Assembly: GCA_963757605.1 (NCBI GenBank)
Contig: CAVWSF010000004.1
Coordinates: forward strand, 1-64,000
Direction of reading: 5' to 3'
Length of the DNA stretch: 64,000 bases
Source: JAICJC01 sp963757605
GTDB taxonomy: Bacteria; Actinomycetota; Thermoleophilia; Gaiellales; JAICJC01
A program made the translations under genes and the position numbers. The notes beneath the pieces were generated by a model. It saw nothing but the letters and a program-made list of their open reading frames with translations. It was not told the DNA's origin and did no database searches. Below, piece by piece: positions 1 through 6,764 of the stretch; positions within the stretch are counted from its first letter, which is position 1, and every line of letters begins with the position of its first letter.

Positions 1-102
1 CTCACCCACACGACCGTGGAGACCACGGTGCCAAACGCAATACCACTGCAACCGTCGCTCGACGTCGGAGCCCACAGCGCGATGCGCTGGAACCCGCGGT
101 GA
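1..102 (+). CDS. C-terminal end of an unidentified protein (partial)
   Basis: The reading frame is open from the first base and ends in TGA at 100-102, giving 33 residues that end in RWNPR. The stop overlaps the GTG start of the methyltransferase at 99 by four bases (GTGA), the tight coupling seen in operons, which is the main reason to call it coding. The fragment is too short to identify a family; no motif is visible. Confidence 0.5.
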   Translation, partial: LTHTTVETTVPNAIPLQPSLDVGAHSAMRWNPR

Positions 103-922
103 GCGTCGACCTCAAGTCCTGCTGCGCCACCGCCTACGCCAACGCTGCCGTCGCCTGGCTGGTCGGAGATTGCCGCCACCCCGGCGGCCTCCGGCTCACC
201 GACCGCCTGCTCGACGCACTCCACCTGTCGCCGTCGAGCCGGCTGCTCGATGTGGCCACCGGCACCGGGGCGAGCGCCCTGCGCGCGGCACACACTCGCG
301 GCTGCAGCGTGATTGGGATCGACCTCGGCGCGAGTGGCATCGCCAGGGCAGGCGCCGCCGCCGCCAACGCTGGTATGGAGTCGCGTGCCCGGTTCCTGGT
401 CGGCGACGCGGAATCGCTTCCCCTCAATAACGCGTCGGTCGACGCCGTTCTGTGCGAGTGCGCGCTGTGCCTCTTCCCCGACCCTGCGCAGGCACTGGCA
501 GAGGTGGCGCGGGTGCTGCGCCCCGGGGGCCGGCTCGCTCTGTCCGACGTGACCTGCGACGCCCCGGAGCAGCTCCCCGCCGAGCTTCGATCGACAATCG
601 GCCACGTCGCCTGCCTGGCCGGCGCTCTCTCACTCACCGCTCTCACCTCGACTGTCTCGGCCAGCGGACTGCGTGTGCTCGACGCCGCACCGGTCGACGA
701 GGCCTTCAGCGAGCTCCTCGAGCAGATCGAGTCGCGCTGCGCCTTGCCCGCATGCTCGGCGACCAGCTGCCCGTTGACGTGCGCGACCGCCTCGACCAGG
801 CCGATCGGCTGCTGGGACAGGCATCCACCGCCATCGGCGGCTCGCTCATCGGCTATGCCGTCGTGATCGCCGAGGCCCCATCGTCCGGCTCCCCGCCGGG
901 TGCTGCGCCGGCGACGGCGTGA
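99..922 (+). pseudogene. Class I SAM-dependent methyltransferase, one frameshift
   Basis: The N-terminal part has a Cys-Cys-Ala motif and HPGG (residues 8-30), then the SAM-binding motif I DVATGTGAS, an acidic residue after the second strand (IGIDLG) and the late motif LRPGGRLALSDV. This is the general pattern of ArsM-like and related methyltransferases; the substrate is unknown. The frame breaks near 737: the C-terminal part (LARMLGDQLPVD to GYAVVIAEAP) continues in another frame to the TGA at 920-922, as if one C had been lost from a CC pair. Restored length is about 274 residues. It shares GTGA overlaps with the gene fragment upstream and with an early GTG of the sigma gene. Either a real disruption or an assembly error. 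Confidence 0.65.
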
Positions 923-924
923 CA

Positions 925-952
925 CTGACCGCCCACGCACCGACCGTATACT
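925..952 (+). promoter_or_regulatory. Candidate promoter of the ECF sigma gene
   Basis: A good -10 hexamer TATACT lies at 947-952, with a weak -35 candidate CTGACC at 925-930 (16-nt spacer). The GTG at 961 is eight bases after the -10, so the transcript would be leaderless. This supports 961 rather than 919 as the translation start of the sigma factor. Confidence 0.4.
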
Positions 953-960
953 CGGCGGCC

Positions 961-1533
961 GTGGCCGATGACTCCGATGCCCGGCTGGTACACGCCGCAC
1001 GAAGCCGCGACGAGCAAGCATTCGCCGCGCTGGTCCGCCGTCACGAACATCGTGTGTACGGCGTCTGCCGGCGCATGCTCGCCGATGCGCGCGAAGCCGA
1101 GGAGTGCGCCCAGGACGCGTTCGTCCAGGCCTGGCGCCACCTCGACCGATTCGAAGAGCGAGCGCAGCTGTCTACCTGGCTGCACCGGATCGCCATCAAC
1201 CAGGCGCTGCAACGACTCCGCCGCCGCCGCGTCGTCGAGGTCGACCTCGACGACCACATCGGCGTGCTCGACCTCATGCGCCGCGTCGACGACTGGTCAA
1301 CCCGACCCGACATCCGCGCCGAAGACACCGCTTTCCGCGCCCACCTCGACCAGCAACTGATGCAGCTCCCAGACCAACTCCGCGTGGCCGTCGTGCTGCG
1401 CGATATCGACGGACTCTCCAACCAGGAGGTGGCTGACGCGCTGGAACTCTCGCTGCCCGCCGCCAAGGCGCGGATCCACCGCGGGCGCATGCAGCTGCGC
1501 GTCGAACTCTCGACCTGGATCGATGCGCAATGA
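961..1533 (+). CDS. ECF-type RNA polymerase sigma factor
   Basis: About 190 residues. The region 2 helix (DARLVHAARSRDEQAFAALV, then RRMLADAREAEECAQDAFVQ) and region 4 (LPDQLRVAVVLRDIDGLSNQ followed by the ALELSLPAAKARIHRGR helix-turn-helix) are both intact, as in extracytoplasmic-function sigma-70 factors. I chose GTG 961 because it follows the TATACT -10 box by eight bases; a GTG at 919 overlapping the methyltransferase stop is the alternative. The anti-sigma gene follows directly, so activity is probably set by release from that partner. The signal sensed is not shown by the sequence. Confidence 0.9.
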   Translation: MADDSDARLVHAARSRDEQAFAALVRRHEHRVYGVCRRMLADAREAEECAQDAFVQAWRHLDRFEERAQLSTWLHRIAINQALQRLRRRRVVEVDLDDHIGVLDLMRRVDDWSTRPDIRAEDTAFRAHLDQQLMQLPDQLRVAVVLRDIDGLSNQEVADALELSLPAAKARIHRGRMQLRVELSTWIDAQ

Positions 1534-1582
1534 TCACCGCACACGTCGCATCGCCACACCACCGACCAGCATCCAACCAGTC

Positions 1583-1858
1583 ATGAACCCGATCGGTCAC
1601 ATTCGCGCACTGCCGCTGGTTGGCTGTCGCCGCGCACGGGCGCTGCTCTCCGGACACATCGAGAACGATCTCGACGACGCCAACCACCGCTTCCTCTCGG
1701 CGCACCTCGCACACTGCGGACGCTGCCGACGGATCCTCGCCACCCTCACCGCGGTCATCGACAATCTCCGCACCCTCCCCGCAGACCAGGTACCGCCGAG
1801 CGGGTCACTGGCAGGCGCGGTCGCGCAGCGTCTTGCCGACGACTCCCACGCTCCCTAA
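1583..1858 (+). CDS. Zinc-finger (zf-HC2) anti-sigma factor
   Basis: A 91-residue protein with Cys-Arg-Arg-Ala at the start of a helix followed about 30 residues later by H-x2-H-x2-Cys-x2-Cys (HLAHCGRC), the zinc-binding pattern of zf-HC2 and ZAS anti-sigma factors. It lies just behind the ECF sigma gene, the usual partner arrangement. No membrane segment is visible, so it should be a soluble regulator, perhaps sensing metal or thiol status through the cysteines. An in-frame ATG at 1523 overlaps the sigma gene; the extra 20 residues look unstructured, so I prefer 1583. Confidence 0.75.
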   Translation: MNPIGHIRALPLVGCRRARALLSGHIENDLDDANHRFLSAHLAHCGRCRRILATLTAVIDNLRTLPADQVPPSGSLAGAVAQRLADDSHAP

Positions 1859-1885
1859 CCATCCGCCGCCGCGAACTCCCAGGCC

Positions 1886-2430
1886 GTGGCAGAGGGTATG
1901 CTCGGCGGGGTGGTCACACTCGTTGATTCCGTCTGCATCGACGCGCCCGCCGAGGCGGTATGGCGGCACCTCGCCCAGCTCGAGGACATCGCGCTGTGGT
2001 CAAGCGCGGTCGTCGCCGCGCGCTGTGACGGCCCGGTCAGCCGCGGCGTCGGTGCCGAGCGAACCTGCGACCTCAAGGGCGGCATCACCATCACCGAACG
2101 CTGGCTGGCCTAGGACGAGGGCCAATCCTACGCCTACGAGGGCAGCGGTATCCCCCTCGTCGCTCACGCCCGCAACGAGTGGTCGATCACAGCCGCAGGG
2201 CGACAGACACTGCTCACCACAAGGGCCGAGGTCATACTCAAAGGCGGTCGCCCAGCCCGGCTCCTGGAACCCCTCGTCTCCTTCCAGTCGCGCCGGCTGG
2301 GACGACACGCGCTCGCGGCATTCAAGTACCTCGTCGAAACCGGGGCGCCACCCACCGCCCGCCACGACCGCCTCGGCACCCAGCACCTGCTGACCCGCCT
2401 CACCGGTGAACGCGGCGGCGGGTTCAGTGA
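1886..2430 (+). pseudogene. SRPBCC (START-like) family protein with internal stop
   Basis: Residues such as IDAPAEAVWRHLAQLEDIALWS are the N-terminal signature of SRPBCC/polyketide-cyclase-like lipid-binding folds. The frame hits TAG at 2111-2113, but the same frame continues with family-like sequence (DEGQSYAYEGSGIPL, then VSFQSRRLGRHALAAFKYLV) to about 2430. A Tyr or Trp codon probably became amber. The 3' end is unclear because no stop follows in this frame before the convergent gene. Function of the intact protein is unknown. Confidence 0.55.
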
Positions 2431-3007
2431 CCCCCCTCCCCGCCGCTCGGACTCCATCCGGATCGACTCCAGAGACGCGCGCACGACCTGCTTCCACCGC
2501 CTGGCAACCACCCCACCCCACAGCGCTCCCGCGCTCCAGAAGTCGGTACCCAGCTCACCGCGATACACCAGCCGCGTCGCCGTCGCCTCGTCCAGCTCCT
2601 CCAGCGCGAACTCCTCGGTCACGTGTGGCACGGGACCCCGCACAAGCCGAAACCCGATCCGCGACGGCCGATCGAACGACACCGTCTCCAACGTCACTGC
2701 CGTCAACGGCCCAACCCGGGTGAAGTGCTCCGCAAGCACCAGATCCGCCCCGCGCTCCAGCACCCCGCAACTTCTCGGCAAGCGCCCGCGGCGTGCGTCC
2801 CAGGTACGGCCCGGCGATGACGTCGAACACCGTCTCACGCGGCGCCTCGATCCGGGCCTCGACCAGAACCAGCGGGCGCACCCGGCGCCCCACGCCGACA
2901 TCGAGGGTCAGCGAACCGCGCGCCACCAGCGTGTAGGCGCCGCCCAGCGCCAGACCGGCGAAGGCGGCGGGCACAGGCCATCTGACGCCGGCGTGCCGCC
3001 TACTCAT
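2420..3007 (-). pseudogene. SRPBCC family protein, frameshifted, convergent with the previous gene
   Basis: Starting at ATG 3007 there is a hydrophobic N-terminal segment (VPAAFAGLALGGAYTLVARG), then the SRPBCC start RIEAPRETVFDVIAGPYLGR. The frame breaks in a G run near 2763-2766; the rest (VLERGADLVLAEHFTRVGPL to WGGVVARRWKQVVRASLESI) continues in another frame. One extra G in the run explains the shift. The end runs into the plus-strand SRPBCC gene without a clear stop. A membrane-anchored lipid-binding-like protein if intact; substrate unknown. Confidence 0.5.
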
Positions 3008-3509
3008 TTCCGCTCGGCACCGTCGCGTCGGCGTCGCGATCGAGCTCCTCGTGCGCTGGCAACTGACAGCGTCCCATCGCCCGTCAGGTGCTCAACGCCC
3101 ATGGATCGCCCCGCCGCACCCGGCGAACGTTCCACACCACGTAGAGCGCGACCACCACCACGAGCACTCCGAAGCCCAGCACCCAACACCTCCAGATCGT
3201 CTGCCAACCCACACCGCGACGCGGCTGCTAGCACTTGGATGCGCAAGCCCGCCTCCACGATGCACATCAGGTGGCGTCGAAGTTACCGGTGACCTTCGCC
3301 CTGGCTGGAGCCCCACGGAGGCTGCGTCGGCGGTGCCGGGCAGGTCCCGCGCCGACCTGCTGGGCCGGCCGGGCCGCAGTCAGAAGCCGCGCGCGGCGTA
3401 CGACAAAGCCCTTAAGCAGGCGGGCACCGCCGAGACCACACCGCCGCGACCAGATGGGCAGTGCCTCTGCGAGCCGTGACCTGAGCGGGTGCGTGGGTTG
3501 TCGGCTGCT
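3008..3509 (+). other. No convincing gene
   Basis: About 500 bases with no open frame that resembles a protein family. A short minus-strand frame ending at 3084 encodes a single hydrophobic helix followed by RRVRRGDPWALST, loosely like the tail of a cytochrome oxidase subunit I, but it has no clear start. The segment looks like decayed coding DNA. Confidence 0.4.
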
Positions 3510-3842
3510 TCAGCCGCCTTTCGGCGGCAGGCTTCGAGCGAATGTGGCTGCCTGGTCGACCCAGCGTGCCATAGCGCCGTCAGTCATTCCCGCTCGCTCG
3601 ACGTAGACCATGGCGCGCATCGGCCGGCCGGTGAAGTCCATCGGAGTCACGTTCGGCTGCTGCAATGCAGCGCTCGCCCCGTCTTCGCCCAAGCGCAGCA
3701 TGAGCCGCTCACCGACGACTCCCGCGCACATGTTTCCGTGGAGCATGAAGCAGATACCGCCGAACATCTTGCGTTCGCTGAACCCCGCCTCTGCCTGCAG
3801 TTCCTCTCGAACCCGCTCCGCCAACTGCTCGTCGTACGCCAT
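3510..3842 (-). CDS. TfoX/Sxy N-terminal domain protein
   Basis: 110 residues. The pattern MFGGICFMLHGNMCAGVVGE followed by LMLRLGEDGASAAL and MDFTGRPMRAMVYV is typical of the TfoX_N fold, a small domain named after competence regulators but found in many stand-alone proteins of unknown role. ATG 3842 gives the family's usual start (MAYDEQLAERVRE). A single-gene unit between non-coding stretches. Role unknown; the link to competence is only by family name. Confidence 0.8.
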   Translation of the reverse strand: MAYDEQLAERVREELQAEAGFSERKMFGGICFMLHGNMCAGVVGERLMLRLGEDGASAALQQPNVTPMDFTGRPMRAMVYVERAGMTDGAMARWVDQAATFARSLPPKGG

Positions 3843-3983
3843 ACCTTCCGAGAATACCGGCGAACGACCGGTAGGGCGGGTCGCCGCTGAACTGCAACCT
3901 CCGTGGGCGCGGTCATTGAACGCCTGATGATCTGTGCACCGTTGAGGCGCAGTGGTTAGTCGTGATGGTGGTGCGACCTTGTC

Positions 3984-4103
3984 ATGTGGCCTGGCTCGGT
4001 GGTGGACACGACGCGCACGACCGTCACGGACCGCGCGGAGACTGTCGCCGGCACGGCACTGCTGCTCCTCGCCGTCGCCCTTCTCATAGCCCAAATCACC
4101 TAG
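3984..4103 (+). CDS. Possible 39-residue single-pass membrane protein
   Basis: ATG 3984 to TAG 4101-4103 encodes MWPGSVVDTTRTT followed by a C-terminal hydrophobic helix (GTALLLLAVALLIAQIT). No ribosome binding site is obvious and no family is recognised. It is listed because the composition is what a small membrane peptide would have; it may be chance. The rest of 3843-4283 shows nothing else I can support. Confidence 0.25.
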   Translation: MWPGSVVDTTRTTVTDRAETVAGTALLLLAVALLIAQIT

Positions 4104-4283
4104 TCCGTAACCACACCCGACCCACGAACTGCCGGTTTCAGCCCGGTCTACAAACGGCGCGCCTGGCCACGCACCCGATCCCGACAACACCCGTTCTGAG
4201 CGAACTCCGTGACGACGACGCAACCAGACGTCATCCAGCACCAGGACGTCGGGAATGGGTCAACCATGCAGGTTTCTGGCAGC

Positions 4284-4376
4284 GGAGCGGCGCAGGAGTC
4301 GAACCTACCAACCGATGGGCTACATCCGCCTGCCGGTTTTGAAGACCGGATGGGCCACCGGGCCCGTGCCACTCCA
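4284..4376 (-). tRNA. selC: tRNA-Sec, anticodon TCA
   Basis: Read on the minus strand, GGAGTGGC at the 5' end pairs with GCCGCTCC at the 3' end, an 8-bp acceptor stem as expected for tRNA-Sec. The anticodon arm is CCGGT-CTTCAAA-ACCGG with anticodon TCA. A long variable arm follows, and the T arm is GTAGG-TTCGACT-CCTGC. Discriminator base G; CCA is not encoded. About 93 nt, longer than ordinary tRNAs. It implies UGA recoding by SelB with SelA and SelD, none of which lies in this window. Confidence 0.93.
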
Positions 4377-4388
4377 GGAGGACGAATG

Positions 4389-4826
4389 CTATTCGCTGCG
4401 TTCGGGCTCGGAGCCCGCCGGCGCGTCGCCCTCGTCCCCGCCCGCCTCGTCCTCGCCGTCCTCGGACTCGGGCGTCGCGGCCATCGCCTTCTCGCGCAGG
4501 CGATCGCGGCTCTCCCCGATCCGGGCGCGCAGCGCGTCAGCCGCCTGGTCGGGCGGTGGCGGGGGAGGCGGCGGCGGGAGCGTGAACTCGTCCGTGTCGT
4601 CGTCGTCCTCGTCCTCCACCGCAGCGGTCTCGGGCTCGCGCGCCGGAGGCGGGGGCGGCGGCGGAGGGGGCGGCGGCGGGGCGTCGTCGTAGTCGTCGCC
4701 CGGCATGAGCTCGCCGACCGGGCCGCCGGCCACGCGCTCGCGCAGCCGGGTGTACGTCTCAGGGGACGCGACCAGCACCGCAGCGGCGCCGGCGGCGCCC
4801 GCGACCAGCCAGAGCAACCGTTTCAT
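4389..4826 (-). CDS. Membrane-anchored proline-rich acidic protein, unknown
   Basis: From ATG 4826: about 145 residues with an N-terminal hydrophobic segment (LLWLVAGAAGAAAVLVA), then two long proline runs (about 12 and 9 consecutive Pro) separated by an acidic stretch (VEDEDDDDTDEF) and a charged C-terminus rich in Glu and Asp. An upstream in-frame ATG at 4868 is less likely. Similar anchored low-complexity proteins are common near tRNA genes in actinobacteria, but I do not recognise a family. Long proline runs would need elongation factor P for translation. Function unknown. Confidence 0.6.
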   Translation of the reverse strand: MKRLLWLVAGAAGAAAVLVASPETYTRLRERVAGGPVGELMPGDDYDDAPPPPPPPPPPPPAREPETAAVEDEDDDDTDEFTLPPPPPPPPPDQAADALRARIGESRDRLREKAMAATPESEDGEDEAGGDEGDAPAGSEPERSE

Positions 4827-4979
4827 CGCCTCGACCTCCCGTGCCTCGCCCACGAAGTCACGGCCCAACTATACTCGCGGCCAGAATCGAGCAGCTTCCT
4901 GCTCCGGGCACGGCGCCGCCCTCCTGATCGCGGCGCCACGCGACACCCGGGGCTGCCCAGTCCAGAGGAGGTGATCAGG

Positions 4980-5318
4980 ATCAACCCGTACGAGATCATG
5001 CTCTTGATCGAGCCGGAGGTGGCGGAGGAACGCCACACGGAGATCATCGAGCGCACCAAGGCGACCGTGACCGGCGCCGGTGGAACGTGGGAGGGTGTCG
5101 ATCCGTGGGGCAAGCGCAAGCTGGCCTACGAGATCAACCACATCACCGACGCGTTCTACTACGTGCTGACGTTCGAGGCGACCGCGGCCGCCCTCGAGGA
5201 GGCGACGCGCGTCCTTCGCATCACCGACGGCGTGCTGCGCTTCATGGCGATCGCCAGGACGCCCGGCCGCGCCCCGGCTCCGGCCGCGCAGGCCCCGGCG
5301 ACCGAGGCGACGGCGTGA
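4980..5318 (+). CDS. rpsF: 30S ribosomal protein S6
   Basis: The sequence NPYEIMLLIEPEV, then ERTKATVTGAGGTWEGVDPW, GKRKLAYEI and FYYVLTFEA is S6, which binds the central domain of 16S rRNA with S18. The tail is extended with Ala/Pro. No ATG is available. A strong ribosome binding site AGGAGG at 4966-4971 is eight bases before an ATC at 4980-4982, whereas the GTG at 4971 overlaps the binding site itself. I therefore place the start at ATC 4980, an unusual initiation codon; GTG 4971 is the conventional alternative. First gene of the rpsF-ssb-rpsR-rplI block. Confidence 0.9.
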   Translation: MNPYEIMLLIEPEVAEERHTEIIERTKATVTGAGGTWEGVDPWGKRKLAYEINHITDAFYYVLTFEATAAALEEATRVLRITDGVLRFMAIARTPGRAPAPAAQAPATEATA

Positions 5319-5348
5319 ACCACCGTCCGCACGCACCCCTATCATATC

Positions 5349-5362
5349 CGAACACATGTTCG
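5349..5362 (+). promoter_or_regulatory. LexA (SOS) box upstream of ssb
   Basis: CGAACACATGTTCG has perfect GAAC and GTTC arms around a 4-base spacer, matching the CGAAC-N4-GTTCG LexA operator of Gram-positive bacteria. It sits between rpsF and ssb, just downstream of a TATCAT -10-like hexamer at 5340-5345, where LexA would block a promoter serving ssb and the genes behind it. Confidence 0.7.
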
Positions 5363-5384
5363 TAGGAGGCAGAAGGAGACCCCC

Positions 5385-5834
5385 GTGGCAAACATCAATC
5401 GCGTCATCCTGACAGGCAACCTCACCGCCGACCCCGAGCTCTCGACGCTGCCCAGCGGCACGTCGGTGTGCCGGCTCCGGCTGGCCGTGAACCGCCGCTA
5501 CAAGGACCAGTCGAGCGGCGAGTGGACCGAGAAGCCCAACTACTTCGACATCAAGGTCTGGGGCGCGCAGGGCGAGAACTGCGCCCAGTACTTGTCCAAG
5601 GGCCGCCCCGTCGCCGTCGACGGCCGGCTCGAGTGGAGCGAGTGGGAGGCCCAGGACGGCGGCAAGCGCTCCAAGGTCGAGGTCGTGGCCGACACCGTGC
5701 AGTTCCTCGGGTCGCGCGGCGACGGCGGCGAGTCCGGCGGCGGCGGCGGCTTCCGCCAGACGGCCGAGATCAAGCCCGAGCCCGTCGAGGCCTTCACCGG
5801 CGCGGCGGCATCCGACGACGACATCCCGTTCTAG
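5385..5834 (+). CDS. ssb: Single-stranded DNA-binding protein
   Basis: 149 residues, GTG start behind an AGGAGG-like site. The OB-fold begins ANINRVILTGNLTADPELST and includes VNRRYKDQSSGEWTEKPNYF and GRPVAVDGRLEWSEWE; a Gly-rich linker leads to the acidic tip DDDIPF that recruits replication and repair partners. Coats single-stranded DNA in replication and repair. Lies between rpsF and rpsR as in most bacteria, and a LexA-type box precedes it, so SOS induction is likely. Confidence 0.96.
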   Translation: MANINRVILTGNLTADPELSTLPSGTSVCRLRLAVNRRYKDQSSGEWTEKPNYFDIKVWGAQGENCAQYLSKGRPVAVDGRLEWSEWEAQDGGKRSKVEVVADTVQFLGSRGDGGESGGGGGFRQTAEIKPEPVEAFTGAAASDDDIPF

Positions 5835-5843
5835 GGGGAAGCG

Positions 5844-6116
5844 ATGCCATCGAAGCCCAAGAACAAGCAGGGACAGGGACGCAAGCGCGGGGCGCCGACC
5901 GGCGGCTCGACTCGACGAAAGCCCTGCTATTTCTGCAAGGAGAAGGTCGAGGAGATCGACTACAAGAACTACAACCAGCTGCGCCGGTACACGTCCGAGA
6001 AGGGCAAGATCCGGTCGCGGCGGATCTCCGGGGCCTGCCGCCGCCACCAGCGTCAGGTGGCCGTGGCGGTCAAGCGCGCCCGTGAGGTCGCGCTGCTCCC
6101 CTACGCCGTCAACTGA
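5844..6116 (+). CDS. rpsR: 30S ribosomal protein S18
   Basis: 90 residues. The core KPCYFCKEKVEEIDYKNYNQ, LRRYTSEKGKI and ISGACRRHQRQVAVAVKRAR is S18. The Cys-x2-Cys pair plus later Cys/His residues suggest the zinc-binding (C+) form. It starts ten bases after ssb, so the two are co-transcribed. Binds 16S rRNA together with S6. Confidence 0.96.
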   Translation: MPSKPKNKQGQGRKRGAPTGGSTRRKPCYFCKEKVEEIDYKNYNQLRRYTSEKGKIRSRRISGACRRHQRQVAVAVKRAREVALLPYAVN

Positions 6117-6226
6117 ACATTTTCCACGCTGCGAGCGGCCGATTCGGCGCTCGCGGGGTGGTCACGCCCGGCGCGTCCGTGCAACGATGGAGTCGCGGCG
6201 CGCCGGCCCGACCGAAGAGGAAGGAA

Positions 6227-6760
6227 ATGGCAAGCAAGGCGACACAGGCGATCCTGCTTCAGGATGTCGAGAAGCTCGGCCGAAAGGGCGACGTGGTCCA
6301 CGTCGCCGCCGGCTACATGCGCAACTACCTCGGCCCGCGCAAGCTCGCCGAGGCCGCCACCGACGCGCGCGTCGCAGAGGTGGGGCGGCAGGCGGAGCAA
6401 CGCCGCCGCCACGAGGCCCAGGGCGAGGAGCAGGCGCGCGACATGGCGCACACGCTCAACCGCACGGTGCTCACGATCAAGCGCCGGGCGGGCACCGAGG
6501 ACCGGCTGTACGGGTCGGTCACGTCGACCGACATCTCCGATGCCATCTGGAAGGCCCGGCGCATGCGCGTCGACCGGCGCAAGGTCGAGCTCGACGAGCC
6601 GATCAAGACGCTCGGCTCCCACCGCGTCCAGCTCACCGTGTGGGGCGACGTCAAGGCCGTGCTCAAGGTGATGGTCGTCCCGGGCGGGGCCGACGAGGAG
6701 GGCGGCGTGGAGGCCTTCGAGGCCGAGCCGTCGGAGCCCATCGAAGGCGAGTTCTCGTAG
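6227..6760 (+). CDS. rplI: 50S ribosomal protein L9
   Basis: 177 residues from ATG 6227, behind an AAGAGGAAGG site. The N-terminal domain ILLQDVEKLGRKGDVVHVAA, GYMRNYLGPRKLA is the L9 signature; a long helix connects to the C-terminal rRNA-binding domain (LYGSVTSTDISDAI). The C-terminus carries an acidic extension of about 25 residues beyond the usual L9 end. Followed after four bases by dnaB. Confidence 0.95.
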   Translation: MASKATQAILLQDVEKLGRKGDVVHVAAGYMRNYLGPRKLAEAATDARVAEVGRQAEQRRRHEAQGEEQARDMAHTLNRTVLTIKRRAGTEDRLYGSVTSTDISDAIWKARRMRVDRRKVELDEPIKTLGSHRVQLTVWGDVKAVLKVMVVPGGADEEGGVEAFEAEPSEPIEGEFS

Positions 6761-6764
6761 AGGG

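Noticed and set aside
2111..2113. TAG in the SRPBCC gene as a recoded codon
   Set aside because: The tRNA found reads TGA, not TAG, and the neighbouring genes are also damaged; a nonsense mutation or error is simpler.
3084..3200. Minus-strand fragment resembling the tail of cytochrome oxidase subunit I
   Set aside because: Only one helix and a short RRGDPW-like tail match, with no start codon and no other oxidase sequence nearby.
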